From an uncultured Verrucomicrobiota bacterium (GTDB lineage: Bacteria; Verrucomicrobiota; Kiritimatiellia; CAIQIC01; Lenti-01): a stretch of 64,000 nt of DNA. A model generated the notes under the pieces. The model worked only from the letters and a program-made list of their open reading frames with translations, was not told the DNA's origin and did no database searches. The stretch lies in contig CALMBO010000026.1 of NCBI GenBank assembly GCA_937860055.1, positions 124,001 to 188,000 on the forward strand, read 5' to 3'. A program made the translations under genes and the position numbers. The number at the start of each line of letters is the position of its first letter. The first letter of the stretch is position 1. This document shows, piece after piece, positions 17,938 through 27,979 of the stretch.

Positions 17938-18083
17938 CGCTTGCAGGCTGGGTCATCATGGTTCTGGCGTGCGGCGGCTTCACGGGGCTGCTGCTGTGGT
18001 GCGTCCGCAAAGTGGTGGTGACGCCGGAGGCGCCCGAGCATCTCCACTCCCAGATCGACATCGACACACACGACAAGGAATAG
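17934..18083 (+). CDS. Small single-span membrane protein, MetS-like partner of the NSS transporter
   Basis: A 49-residue protein: about 24 hydrophobic residues (M-T-L-A-G-W-V-I-M-V-L-A-C-G-G-F-T-G-L-L-L-W), a basic stop-transfer R-K, then a short acidic/His tail. Its ATG overlaps the transporter stop (ATGA), so it is made at a set ratio with it. Small subunits of this size and layout are known next to NSS transporters, for example MetS with MetP in Corynebacterium. Assignment here is by position, size and topology only. It is too short to be found by many gene callers. Confidence 0.75.
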   Translation: MTLAGWVIMVLACGGFTGLLLWCVRKVVVTPEAPEHLHSQIDIDTHDKE

Positions 18084-18107
18084 CCGTCCGGAGGGAGTCC
18101 GGGCGCG

Positions 18108-18139
18108 AAAAACCCCCGGGCGGCCGGGCCGCACGGGGG
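18108..18139 (-). terminator. Intrinsic terminator after asd (minus strand)
   Basis: On the minus strand an 11-12 bp GC stem with one mismatch (18113-18139, loop CCG) is followed by five T (plus-strand A at 18108-18112). It lies just past the asd stop at 18163. Confidence 0.8.
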
Positions 18140-18162
18140 TGCAGGGGTGGGGGGCCGCCGCT

Positions 18163-19182
18163 CTACTTGAGGCCCATCTCGATCATCTTTTCGGCGATCT
18201 GGATGGCGTTCTGGGCGGCGCCCTTCCAGATGTTGTCGCCGGAGACGAACAGCGAGAGGCCGTTTTCGACCGACGGATCCGGACGGATGCGGCCGACGAG
18301 GGCATCGTACTTGCCGGAAGCCTCGAGAGGCGTCGGGAAGACGGACTTGGACAGGTCGTCCACCACCTGCACGCCGGCGGTTTTCGAGAGGATCTCGCGG
18401 GCGCGCCCGGGGGAGAGCGGGTTGTGGAACTCCACATGGAGCGCCATGCTGTGGCCGTTGAAGACGGGGACGCGCACGCAGGTGGAGGCGACGCGGATGG
18501 AGTCGTCGCCGAGGATCTTGCGGGTTTCGCGGCCGAGCTTCGCCTCTTCGGAGGTGTAGCCGGGCAGGTCCTTGGCCTCGGAGCCGATCTGCGCGATGAC
18601 ATTGAAGGCGATCTGCGCGGGATAGACCTCGTGGGTGATCGGCTTGCCTCCGGCCCAGGCGCGGACCTGGTTTTCGAGCTCGCGGATGGCGGCGCTGCCC
18701 GAGCCGGAGACGGCCTGGTAGGTGCAGCAGACGATCCGCTTGATCTTGGCCTCGCGGTGCAGCGCGTAGAGCGGCATCAGCGCGATGGCGGTCGAGCAGT
18801 TCGGGTTGGCGATGAAGTTCTTGTGGTTCTTCAGGCTGTCCGGATTGATTTCCGGGATGCACAGCGGCACCTTCGGATCCATGCGGAAGTCGTCGCCGTT
18901 GTCGACGACACAGCAGCCGACCTCGGCCGCGCCCCAGCCGAGGGTCTTGGACGCGCCCTTGGCGCCCTCGGTTCCGGCGAAGAAGGCGAAATCATAGCCC
19001 TTGAACGATTCGGGGCCGGTGGCGACCTTCACCTCGACGGGGAGGCCGTCGATCATCTCGGTGCGCTCGCGGGTGGCGAACGCGGTCAACTTGGCCATCG
19101 GGAAGTTGCGCTTGCGGAGGAGGCGGACGATTTCCGTCCCGACCGCGCCGATGCCGACCATGCAAACATTGTATTTTTTCAT
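18163..19182 (-). CDS. asd: Aspartate-semialdehyde dehydrogenase
   Basis: A 339-residue NADP-dependent enzyme that makes aspartate semialdehyde for lysine/diaminopimelate, threonine and methionine synthesis. The N-terminus has V-G-I-G-A-V-G-T-E as nucleotide-binding loop. The active-site Cys is in N-P-N-C-S-T-A (about residue 135), and the substrate-binding H-x-x-x-P region and R-V-P-V-F-N-G-H-S block follow. AGGAG 7 bp before the ATG supports the start. The gene follows leuB on the same strand with a 63-bp gap and ends at a terminator. Confidence 0.95.
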   Translation of the reverse strand: MKKYNVCMVGIGAVGTEIVRLLRKRNFPMAKLTAFATRERTEMIDGLPVEVKVATGPESFKGYDFAFFAGTEGAKGASKTLGWGAAEVGCCVVDNGDDFRMDPKVPLCIPEINPDSLKNHKNFIANPNCSTAIALMPLYALHREAKIKRIVCCTYQAVSGSGSAAIRELENQVRAWAGGKPITHEVYPAQIAFNVIAQIGSEAKDLPGYTSEEAKLGRETRKILGDDSIRVASTCVRVPVFNGHSMALHVEFHNPLSPGRAREILSKTAGVQVVDDLSKSVFPTPLEASGKYDALVGRIRPDPSVENGLSLFVSGDNIWKGAAQNAIQIAEKMIEMGLK

Positions 19183-19245
19183 TGGTATGCTCCTGTTGAA
19201 GGGGTGGGGAATCTACCCGGATTCGGCGAATTGTCAACCCGCAGG

Positions 19246-20310
19246 CTAGACCAGGCTGGCGATGAGGTCGCCGACTTCGGCGGTGCCCATGCCCATGCGC
19301 CCGGCGGCGAGGGATTTGATCTTCCCGCCGTTGAGCGCGGACGTGACGGCCTTGTCGACCGCGGCGGCGGCTTCGGGTTCGCCGAGGGTGTCGAGCATCA
19401 TGCCGCCGGCGGCGATGGCCGCGATGGGGTTGATGACGTTCTTACCGGTGTACTTCGGGGCGCTGCCGCCCATGCACTCGAACATCGAGACGCCTTCGGG
19501 GTTGATGTTGCCGCCGGCGGCGACGCCGAGGCCACCCTGGACGATGGCGGCCAGGTCGGTGATGATGTCGCCGAAGAGGTTTTCCGTCACGATGACGTCA
19601 TACCACTCGGGCTGCTTGACAAACCACATCGTGCAGGCGTCCACATGGTTGTAGTCCTGCTTGATGTCCGGGAAGTCGCGGTCGCCCATCTCCTTGTGCG
19701 AGCGGACCCAGAGGTCGCCGCAATGGGTGAGGACGTTGCACTTGTGGACGAGGGTGAGCATTTTCTTGCGGTTGCGCCGGCGGGCGTATTCGTAGGCGAA
19801 CTTCATGCAGCGGTCCACGACGGGCCGGCTGTAGACCATGACCTGCGTGGCGACTTCGAGGTTCGTTCCCTTCTGGACGGCGCCGCCCACACCGGTGTAG
19901 ATGCCGCCGGTGTTCTCGCGGATGACGACGAAATCGACGTCCTTGGGCTCCTTGTCCTTCAGGGGGCAGTCCTCCTTGCGGTAGAGCTTCACGGGGCGCA
20001 GGTTGATGTACTGGTCCAGGACGAAGCGGGTCTTGAGGAGGATGCCGCATTCCAGGATGCCCGGCTTGACCTCGGGATGGCCGATGGCGCCGAGATAAAG
20101 AGCGTTGTGCTTGCGGAACTCCTCGATGGCGGAATCCGGCAGCGTCTCGCCGGTCTTCAGGTAGCGTTCGCCGCCGAAATCGTAGGGGGTGTAGTCCAGC
20201 TTGAAGCCGAACTTCTGGGAAGCCGCGCCGAGCACCTTGACGGCCTCGCGGGTGACTTCGGGGCCGGTCCCGTCGCCGGGAATCAATCCAATGGAATAGG
20301 TCTTTTTCAT
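19246..20310 (-). CDS. leuB: 3-isopropylmalate dehydrogenase (isocitrate/isopropylmalate dehydrogenase family)
   Basis: A 354-residue NAD-dependent decarboxylating dehydrogenase. The N-terminus I-G-L-I-P-G-D-G-T-G-P-E is the family signature. R-E-N-T-G-G-I-Y-T-G, the catalytic Lys-Asp region and N-L-F-G-D-I-I-T-D-L-A-A (metal-binding Asp residues) are in order. Isopropylmalate dehydrogenase for leucine synthesis is the most likely function; tartrate or other beta-decarboxylating dehydrogenases of the family are possible because leuA/C/D are not nearby. The start could be the ATG at 20310 or one at 20322. Neither has a good ribosome-binding site; 20310 gives the usual M-K-K-T-Y-x-I start. Confidence 0.85.
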   Translation of the reverse strand: MKKTYSIGLIPGDGTGPEVTREAVKVLGAASQKFGFKLDYTPYDFGGERYLKTGETLPDSAIEEFRKHNALYLGAIGHPEVKPGILECGILLKTRFVLDQYINLRPVKLYRKEDCPLKDKEPKDVDFVVIRENTGGIYTGVGGAVQKGTNLEVATQVMVYSRPVVDRCMKFAYEYARRRNRKKMLTLVHKCNVLTHCGDLWVRSHKEMGDRDFPDIKQDYNHVDACTMWFVKQPEWYDVIVTENLFGDIITDLAAIVQGGLGVAAGGNINPEGVSMFECMGGSAPKYTGKNVINPIAAIAAGGMMLDTLGEPEAAAAVDKAVTSALNGGKIKSLAAGRMGMGTAEVGDLIASLV

Positions 20311-20403
20311 AAGGGCGGACATTTAATGGGGATTGGCCGCCCAAATCAAGCCCGGAAAGCGTTTTTTTGACTTGGCCGCCGGGAAGGCGCGGAAGGGGCG
20401 GCG

Positions 20404-21525
20404 TCAGTCGGCGGCGCGTTCCAGGCGGGTCCAGCTGCCGTCCAGTTCCTCGTTGGGATTGAAAAGGGCGCTGTCGGTGACGATGTATTCGTCGTTCCTG
20501 CCCCGCCAGGCATGGGAGTAGCCCGAGGGCAGTTCGACGTGCGTTCCGGTGTCGGGATTCCGGTATTCGTCCACGCCGCGGATGTACTGGCTGTAGCTGT
20601 CGTTGATCCGGTCCATGGCCGCCTGGTGGTGTTCGTAGGCCTGCCGGCGCGACTCGGTGATTTCCTCGTTCGTCTGGCTGATGATGCGGCTGATGACCCC
20701 CGCGTTGGCGATCTGCCGGTTCTGGTAGGCCGTCAGCGCCTCGACCAGCTGCTGGTACCGGTTGAGCCATGGCGGATGGATCCGGATGGAGGCGACGATG
20801 GTCTGGAGAATCTTCGCCTGGTCGTCCAGTTTTCCCGCCTCCGCCCTCATGGCGCCGAGCTGGTCGGCGATCCAGAACACCATGTTGCCCGCGGGGAGGA
20901 AGGTCTTGTTGAGCGTGCCGTAGAAATCCTCCTCGACGGGTTTTCCCTCCAGCTCGTAGCCGATGCGGACCCGGCCGGCGGAGATCTCGGTCGGCAGGAA
21001 ATTGCCGCCGCCGGCGTTCTGGGCGCGGACGGCCTCCGCCAGTTCGGGCATCTCCACGCGGTCGACCACCCGGAACGGGACCCCGGCTCGGACCTGCGGA
21101 AGGACGTAGCGCTCGATGTAGTCGAATACATGGGCGGGCGGCGGGCGGACCTCGTTGCCAAGGTAGTTGCTGCCCTCGGGAAATCCGGTCATCGCCAGCA
21201 TCCCGCCCCAGCTGTAGGGCTGCGCGGGCCAGGCTTCGAAGGCTTCGGGGCCTCCGGGGTTGCGGAGCCGGACCTGGAGCCCCGCCGGCATGGTGGGATG
21301 CAGGCGCCAGAAAACCGTTCCTTCACCTGCCCATCCGGCCGGAATCAGCATCGATGCCGCCTCGCCCCCGATCATGTCCGGGCGGTCCATCACCTGCAAA
21401 GTCTTGAACCGGAGGACCCCGTCCGGCGGCGAGGCGTGGTCGGAACCGGGCCCGGCCCGCGAGCAGGAGGCCGAAGCCAGGATGGCAGAAAGAAGGGCGA
21501 TCAGCGGGAATGGCCGATGGATCAT
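20404..21525 (-). CDS. Lipoprotein of unknown function
   Basis: A 373-residue protein with a lipoprotein signal (hydrophobic stretch then S-A-S-C). AGGAGACGTCC 6 bp before the ATG at 21525 sets the start. The mature region has a mixed alpha/beta N-terminal half and a long helical Gln/Glu/Arg-rich stretch (about residues 225-320, with Y-Q-N-R-Q-I-A-N and S-Q-T-N-E-E-I-T-E-S-R-R), then a beta-rich C-terminus with repeated aromatic residues. I do not recognise the domain. It lies 93 bp upstream of leuB on the same strand, but no functional tie is evident. Confidence 0.7.
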   Translation of the reverse strand: MIHRPFPLIALLSAILASASCSRAGPGSDHASPPDGVLRFKTLQVMDRPDMIGGEAASMLIPAGWAGEGTVFWRLHPTMPAGLQVRLRNPGGPEAFEAWPAQPYSWGGMLAMTGFPEGSNYLGNEVRPPPAHVFDYIERYVLPQVRAGVPFRVVDRVEMPELAEAVRAQNAGGGNFLPTEISAGRVRIGYELEGKPVEEDFYGTLNKTFLPAGNMVFWIADQLGAMRAEAGKLDDQAKILQTIVASIRIHPPWLNRYQQLVEALTAYQNRQIANAGVISRIISQTNEEITESRRQAYEHHQAAMDRINDSYSQYIRGVDEYRNPDTGTHVELPSGYSHAWRGRNDEYIVTDSALFNPNEELDGSWTRLERAAD

Positions 21526-21665
21526 GGACGTCTCCTGGATGAATGGACTGTATTTTGCCATATCGGGCGCCGGGGGGGAAGGCCGGAAGATGATCCCCTT
21601 GATTCCGGGGCGGGAAGGCGCCGCAGGCGGCCGGCGCCCGGCCCGCCCCGGGCGGGACTTATGTT

Positions 21666-21694
21666 TTGACAGGGCCGGCCCGTTCGCCTACACA
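21666..21694 (+). promoter_or_regulatory. Sigma70-type promoter for the adenosine deaminase gene
   Basis: TTGACA (21666-21671), 17-bp spacer, TACACA (21689-21694). The expected transcription start, about 7 nt further on, falls at or within 2 nt of the ATG at 21703, so the message may be leaderless. Confidence 0.55.
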
Positions 21695-21702
21695 CCGGTT
21701 CC

Positions 21703-22704
21703 ATGAACATCGACGCGATTCCCAAGGTTGAACTCCATCGCCATATCGAAGGCGCCATCCGCTATGCCACGATGAAGGAGTGGGTGTTGGAGGACGGTCT
21801 CCTGCCGGCCTCCAGCACCGAGGAGAGGCTCCGGGATTTCATCCTGATCACGCGGCCCGTGGACGGCTTGAAGGTGTTCCTCGAGAAATTCGGCCTCATC
21901 CACCAGGTTCTTTCCAGCGAAGCGCGCATCCAGCGCATGGCCGTCGAGGCCTGCGAGGATGCGTATCGCGAAGGGGTGCGCGTCCTGGAACTGCGATATT
22001 CCCCGGTCTTCATCCAGGGGGAACGGACACGGCTGGGCTTCGACCGGATCCATGCGGCCATCCTGGCGGGGATCCAGGCGGCCGTGAAGCGGTGCCCGAT
22101 GGCCGTGGGGCTGATCGGCATCCTGGGCCGCGAGTGGGACCTGCCGACAGCGACGCGCGTGGCGGATTTCATCATCGCAAACCGGGACACGTTCATCGGG
22201 ATGGATCTGGCCAACGACGAGGCGAATTTCGATGGCAAGCCCTTCGCCGGCCTTTTCCGGAAGGCCCGTGGCGCCGGCCTGCATCTCACCGTCCACGCGG
22301 GCGAGTCGCTCATCCCGACTTCCAGCCAATCCATCCGGAGCGCGCTGGACGAGCTGGGGGCCGAGCGGATCGGGCATGGCGTCCAGATCTACCGGGATCC
22401 CGTCCTCATGGAGGAAGTGGCGAAGAGGGGGATCCTCCTGGAGCTGTGTCCCACGAGCAACATCCTGACGAAGTCCATTTCCTCGCATGCCGCCTATCCG
22501 ATCCGGCAGATCCGGGCCGCCGGCGTCCGGGTATGCCTCAATGCCGACGATCCCGGCGTGTTCAGCTACGATCTCAACCACGAGTACCGGCTGATGGCGG
22601 AGCTGCATGGCCTGGCGGAGGCGGATTTCACGGCGATGAACCGCGATGCGCTGGAAAGCAGTTTCATCCGGGACGACCTCAAAAAGAGCCATTTCAGGGC
22701 CTGA
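21703..22704 (+). CDS. add: Adenosine deaminase family protein
   Basis: A 333-residue metal-dependent amidohydrolase. The zinc ligands His12 and His14 lie in E-L-H-R-H-I-E-G, with further catalytic blocks H-A-G-E-S (near residue 198), R-I-G-H-G and L-N-A-D-D-P-G. These fit adenosine deaminases, which make inosine from adenosine. Related enzymes of the same fold act on adenine or on 6-amino-6-deoxyfutalosine in menaquinone synthesis, and sequence alone does not decide. No Shine-Dalgarno is visible before the ATG and a promoter sits unusually close. The gene is probably monocistronic and lies upstream of the separate tig promoter. Confidence 0.85.
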   Translation: MNIDAIPKVELHRHIEGAIRYATMKEWVLEDGLLPASSTEERLRDFILITRPVDGLKVFLEKFGLIHQVLSSEARIQRMAVEACEDAYREGVRVLELRYSPVFIQGERTRLGFDRIHAAILAGIQAAVKRCPMAVGLIGILGREWDLPTATRVADFIIANRDTFIGMDLANDEANFDGKPFAGLFRKARGAGLHLTVHAGESLIPTSSQSIRSALDELGAERIGHGVQIYRDPVLMEEVAKRGILLELCPTSNILTKSISSHAAYPIRQIRAAGVRVCLNADDPGVFSYDLNHEYRLMAELHGLAEADFTAMNRDALESSFIRDDLKKSHFRA

Positions 22705-22813
22705 TCGTCCGCCGCCTCCGCCCGGCGACGGGGGGAGGGTCTTCTCCCTGCCGGGCCTGGCCGAGGAGCCGATGGGGGGCGCCCAATGGCCGGGAAGGCG
22801 GGGACGGCCCGGC

Positions 22814-22842
22814 TTGACGGGTGGGGCGGTGGGGGGTATGGT
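22814..22842 (+). promoter_or_regulatory. Sigma70-type promoter for tig-clpP-clpX
   Basis: TTGACG (22814-22819), 17-bp spacer, TATGGT (22837-22842). The start codon of tig is 45 bp further on, with AAAGGAAC as ribosome-binding site. Confidence 0.65.
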
Positions 22843-22886
22843 GGCGCGCTATTTGAAACCCCTTTATTTGAAAGGAACCGATTCCC

Positions 22887-24218
22887 ATGAATGTGACTGT
22901 TGAATCCACGGGCCCGTGCCGCAAGCAGCTGAAGGTGGAATTCTCCGCCGAAGAGATCCAGAAGGAATATGACGAGTCGCTGGCGGTCTTCGCCAGGCAT
23001 GGCCGGGTGAAGGGCTTCCGCCCGGGCAAGGCCCCCGTGGAGATGATCCGCCGGATGTACGACAAGCAGATCGTCGAGGGCCTCCATGAACACCTGCTGG
23101 CCAAGGGGTTCCAGCAGGCGCTGAAGGAGCACAAGCTGGAGACCGTCGCCGAATACGACCTGCAGAAGTCCGCGCTCCAGGCGGGCGCGCCGTTTTCATT
23201 CTCCCTGACGCTGGACGTGGCGCCGGAATTCGAGCTGCCGGCCTACAAGGGCATCGAGGTGGAGGCCAAGAAGGTCGAGATCTCGGACGAGGCGGTGACG
23301 CAGGCCATCGACCGCTACCTCGAGGGCATGGGCAAGTACGAGGACCTGGCGGAGGACCGCCCGGTGAAGGAAGGCGACATGGCGGCGGTGGACTATGCCG
23401 CCACCGTGGATGGCAAGCCCATGGCCGAGATCTCCGAAAAGGCCAAGGGGTTGGCGGCGGGAACCGATTTCTGGGTGATCGCGAACGAGGAATACTCCTT
23501 CTTGCCGGGCTTCGGCCCGCAGCTGGTCGGCCTGAAGGTCGGCGACTCGAAAGATGTTTCCGTGGAGTTCGGCGACCAGTCGCCCATCGACGAACTGCGC
23601 GGCAAGACCGGCGTGTTCAAGTCCACGGTCAAGAAGATCCGCGCCCGCACGAAGCCGGCCATGGACGAGGAGCTTTTCAAGTCCCTCCACGTGAAGGACG
23701 AGGCCGAGCTGCGCGAGACGTTCAAGCACATGCTGCAGGGCGAGGCCGAGCGGCAGGAGGCCACCCGCCGCCGCAACCAGCTGATCGATGCGCTGATGAA
23801 GACGGCCGCGCTCGACGTGCCCGAGTCCGAGGAGCAGGAGGAATCCCACCGCATCGTCTACGAGATGGTCGAGGAAAACACCCGCCGCGGCGTCTCCGAG
23901 AAGGAAATCCGCGACAACATCGCCAAAATCTCCGAGTCGGCGAAGGCGGCGGCGAAGGATCGCCTGAAGCTGCGCTACCTCCTGAAGCGCATCGCCCGCG
24001 AGGAGAAGATCGAGGTGGCCGACGCCGAGGTGGCGTCGGTGATGAACCAGTACGCCGCGCGTTCGGGGGCGAAGTCCGTGAAGGAATGGCTGCAGCGGGC
24101 GAAGCTGAAGGAGGCCGAGGTCCGCAAGGGCCTGCGCGCCGACCTGCTGACGACGAAGACGATCGACGCCCTGATGGGGCACGCGAAGCTGACCGGCGAC
24201 GGTGCGGCGAACAAGTAG
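22887..24218 (+). CDS. tig: Trigger factor (ribosome-bound chaperone, peptidyl-prolyl isomerase)
   Basis: A 443-residue cytoplasmic chaperone that meets nascent chains at the ribosome exit tunnel. The ribosome-binding signature G-F-R-P-G-K-A-P is in the N-terminal domain (about residues 45-52), followed by an FKBP-like isomerase domain (about 155-240) and the long helical C-terminal domain. Length is normal. It starts the classic tig-clpP-clpX order, with clpP 13 bp downstream and clpX 3 bp after that. A promoter is visible upstream. Confidence 0.96.
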   Translation: MNVTVESTGPCRKQLKVEFSAEEIQKEYDESLAVFARHGRVKGFRPGKAPVEMIRRMYDKQIVEGLHEHLLAKGFQQALKEHKLETVAEYDLQKSALQAGAPFSFSLTLDVAPEFELPAYKGIEVEAKKVEISDEAVTQAIDRYLEGMGKYEDLAEDRPVKEGDMAAVDYAATVDGKPMAEISEKAKGLAAGTDFWVIANEEYSFLPGFGPQLVGLKVGDSKDVSVEFGDQSPIDELRGKTGVFKSTVKKIRARTKPAMDEELFKSLHVKDEAELRETFKHMLQGEAERQEATRRRNQLIDALMKTAALDVPESEEQEESHRIVYEMVEENTRRGVSEKEIRDNIAKISESAKAAAKDRLKLRYLLKRIAREEKIEVADAEVASVMNQYAARSGAKSVKEWLQRAKLKEAEVRKGLRADLLTTKTIDALMGHAKLTGDGAANK

Positions 24219-24231
24219 AAGGAGGCCCGGA

Positions 24232-24840
24232 ATGAGCAAGGAGAATTCCTATCTGATCCCGATCGTGGTGGAGCAGACGGGCCGCGGCGAGCGGTCATAC
24301 GACATCTATTCGCGCCTGCTGAAGGAGCGGATCGTGTTCATCGGCTCCGAGATCACCGACGATCTGGCGAACCTGGTGGTGGCGCAGCTCCTCTTCCTGC
24401 AGAGCGAGGACGCGACCAAGGACGTGAGCGTCTACATCAACTCCCCCGGGGGCTCCGTGACCGCCGGGCTGGCGATCTACGACACCATGCAGTTCCTGAA
24501 GTGCGACGTGGTGACCTACTGCATCGGCCAGGCGGCGAGCATGGGCGCGGTGCTGCTGGCCGCGGGCGCCAAGGGCAAGCGCCACGCGCTGCCCGGCGCG
24601 CGCATCATGATCCACCAGCCCTGGGGCGGCACGCAGGGGACCGCGAGCGACATCCACATCCAGGCCCAGGAGATCCTGCGCCTGAAGGACTACCTCAACG
24701 GCATCCTCGCCCGGCATACCGGCAAGTCCGCCAAGGAAGTGGCCAAGGACACGGACCGCGATTTCTTCATGTCGGCCGAGGAGGCCGCCAAGTACGGCCT
24801 CGTGGACGACGTGCTCGGCGCGTCCCCGGCGAAGGCGTAG
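24232..24840 (+). CDS. clpP: ATP-dependent Clp protease proteolytic subunit
   Basis: A 202-residue serine peptidase that forms the double-heptamer chamber used by ClpX. The catalytic triad is visible: Ser in G-Q-A-A-S-M-G-A (about residue 103), His in M-I-H-Q-P (about 128) and Asp in D-T-D-R-D-F-F-M (about 177). AAGGAGG upstream of the ATG at 24232 decides the start. It lies between tig and clpX in one operon. Confidence 0.97.
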   Translation: MSKENSYLIPIVVEQTGRGERSYDIYSRLLKERIVFIGSEITDDLANLVVAQLLFLQSEDATKDVSVYINSPGGSVTAGLAIYDTMQFLKCDVVTYCIGQAASMGAVLLAAGAKGKRHALPGARIMIHQPWGGTQGTASDIHIQAQEILRLKDYLNGILARHTGKSAKEVAKDTDRDFFMSAEEAAKYGLVDDVLGASPAKA

Positions 24841-24843
24841 GCC

Positions 24844-26159
<1,316 letters not shown>

Positions 26160-26163
<4 letters not shown>

Positions 26164-27761
26164 TTCGCATCCGCCATCCCGCCAACCTGCGTGCCGCGGC
26201 ACGCAGGTTTTTTGTTGGAGCGGCGGTCCTGCTGGGCGCGGCCGCCGGCGAGGCCCGCACCGTCGGGATCACGGTCCTGAACACCACCGACCTGCACGGC
26301 GCGCTCCGCCAGACGCCCGGCATCTACGCCGAGCGCAACGATGGATCCCTGCTCCGGTGCGCCACGATCGTCCGGCGCGTCCGGGAGGAGAATCCGAACA
26401 CGTTGCTTCTCGATTGCGGCGACATCTTCCAGGGCACGGCGGAGAGCTATCTGACCCGCGGCGGCATCATGGCGACGGCGATGAACGCGATGGGCTACGA
26501 CGCCTTTGTCGTCGGCAACCACGAGTTCGACTGGGGAACCGGCGCGCTGGCCGGGTTCCTCGGAAAGATGCAGGCGCAGGCGCTGGCCGCGAACCTGCAG
26601 GCGGGGCCGGAGTCTCCCGAGGCCTTCCGCCGCGTGTTGCCGTTCATCATCAGGGAAATCGACGGCGTCCGGGTGGCCATCGTGGGGCTCACCACGCCGA
26701 ACATTCCGAACTGGACGCGGGGCGTTGAAAAGGAGGATCTCCATTTCCTGGATTCGCGGCTCGCGCTGGAGCATACGCTCCCGCTGGTGCGGAAGGAGCG
26801 CCCGCAGGTCCTGATCCTGCTGGTCCACCAGGGGATGTCGGCGCAGGACGACGCGGCCAACCAGCTCAACGGGATCGGCCGCCGCTTCGGCGAGTTCGAC
26901 CTGGTGCTGGGCGGCCATCTGCACGCCATGGTGCCCGGCATCCGGCTCGGCAAGACGGACTATGCCCAGGCCGGCTACGGCGCCGGCGGCGTGATGCGCA
27001 TCGACCTGGCCTTCGACACCGTGGAAAACGCCGTGGTGGAGAAGACGTTCGAATACCTGCCCGTCGGCGGAGACATTCCGGAGGATCCCGGGATCCGGGC
27101 GCTCGTGGCGGACGACCTGGCCAAGGCCGACGAATGGCTCGGAACGGTGGTGGGGAAGACCCGGACCGACCTCGCCTTTTCGATTGCCATTCCCGGCCTG
27201 TGCCCCGTCCAGCAGCTCCTCTGCGCGGCCATCGCGGAAAAAACCAAGGCCGAAGTCGTGCTGCACGACGTCCTGTCCCCCCATGGCATCCCCGCCGGCG
27301 ACATCCGCGTGGCCGACATCTGGAGGATCGTGCCGTTCGAAAACACGGTGGGCTGCCTTTGGCTCACCGCGGCCGAGATCCGGGACATCCTGGAGGAGGG
27401 GGCCGTCTATCTCGGGACGGATCGCGCCGTTGGCGCCTGGGGAATCCGCTACGAGGTCTATCCGAACGCGCCCGAAGGCCGGCGCATCCGCCACCTGCGC
27501 GCGGCGGATGGCCGTCCCATCAATGGCAAGCGGCGGATCCGGGTCGCGTTCAACAGCTATCATCTGGCCGGCGGCGGCGGGCGGTTCCCGGCCGTCGTGA
27601 AGGCGGCCGCCTCGCCCAACTCCCGCATGGAAACCATCGCCGAGCCCGTGCGCGACATGGTGCTGGACTATGTCCGCCGGCACCGCACGATTTCCATTCC
27701 CGAAGGCACCAATGCGGTGGTTGTGCTCCGGGAACCCCGCCCCTGGCATCTCCGGAAGTAG
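26160..27761 (+). CDS. 5'-nucleotidase/UshA-type metallophosphatase, exported
   Basis: A 533-residue two-domain 5'-nucleotidase family protein. The calcineurin-like metal sites are clear: [22 protein letters not shown] and G-G-H-L-H-A. The C-terminal nucleotidase domain (about residues 335-500) binds the nucleobase. The N-terminus is a signal peptide with Arg-Arg at 15-16 followed by a hydrophobic core, so it acts in the periplasm, releasing phosphate from nucleotides or similar compounds. The start at 26160 overlaps the clpX stop (ATGA). No later start would keep a signal peptide, so the terminator hairpin truly lies inside this coding sequence. Confidence 0.85.
26184..26213 (+). terminator. 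Intrinsic terminator after clpX, inside the next coding region
   Basis: CCTGCGTGC (26186-26194) pairs with GCACGCAGG (26199-26207), loop CGCG, followed by six T (26208-26213); AA at 26184-26185 can extend the stem. It ends the tig-clpP-clpX transcript but lies within codons 9-18 of the following 5'-nucleotidase gene. Confidence 0.85.
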
Positions 27762-27775
27762 CCTCCGTTTCGGCG

Positions 27776-27891
27776 GGGGAAGGCGCCGGACGGGCCGGTG
27801 CCGAAAGTTTTTCCATTGCGTGGAAAAACCGCCAAAAGTTTTTCCATTGTGTGGAAAAACGGGGCGGAGGGGGCCGGGCGGCGCCTTCCCG
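27776..27891. repeat. Composite palindromic element, copy B
   Basis: Outer arms GGGAAGGCGCC (27777-27787) and GGCGCCTTCCC (27880-27890) enclose two hairpins: TTTTTCCA (27808-27815), loop TTGCG, TGGAAAAA (27821-27828), and TTTTTCCA (27839-27846), loop TTGTG, TGGAAAAA (27852-27859). The core matches the reverse complement of copy A at 7358-7408 almost base for base. Confidence 0.9.
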
Positions 27892-27917
27892 GGCCGGGGG
27901 GAGGGGGCATCTTGGGC

Positions 27918-27946
27918 TTCCCAAGGACGGGGATTTTCCGTAAGGT
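27918..27946 (+). promoter_or_regulatory. Possible promoter for the glycan cluster
   Basis: TTCCCA (27918-27923), 17-bp spacer, TAAGGT (27941-27946), 33 bp before the epimerase start. A small hairpin CTTGGG...CCCAAG (27911-27925) overlaps the -35. Confidence 0.4.
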
Positions 27947-27979
27947 GTCCAATCAAGTCTTTTTAGCGAGGAAACGGGC

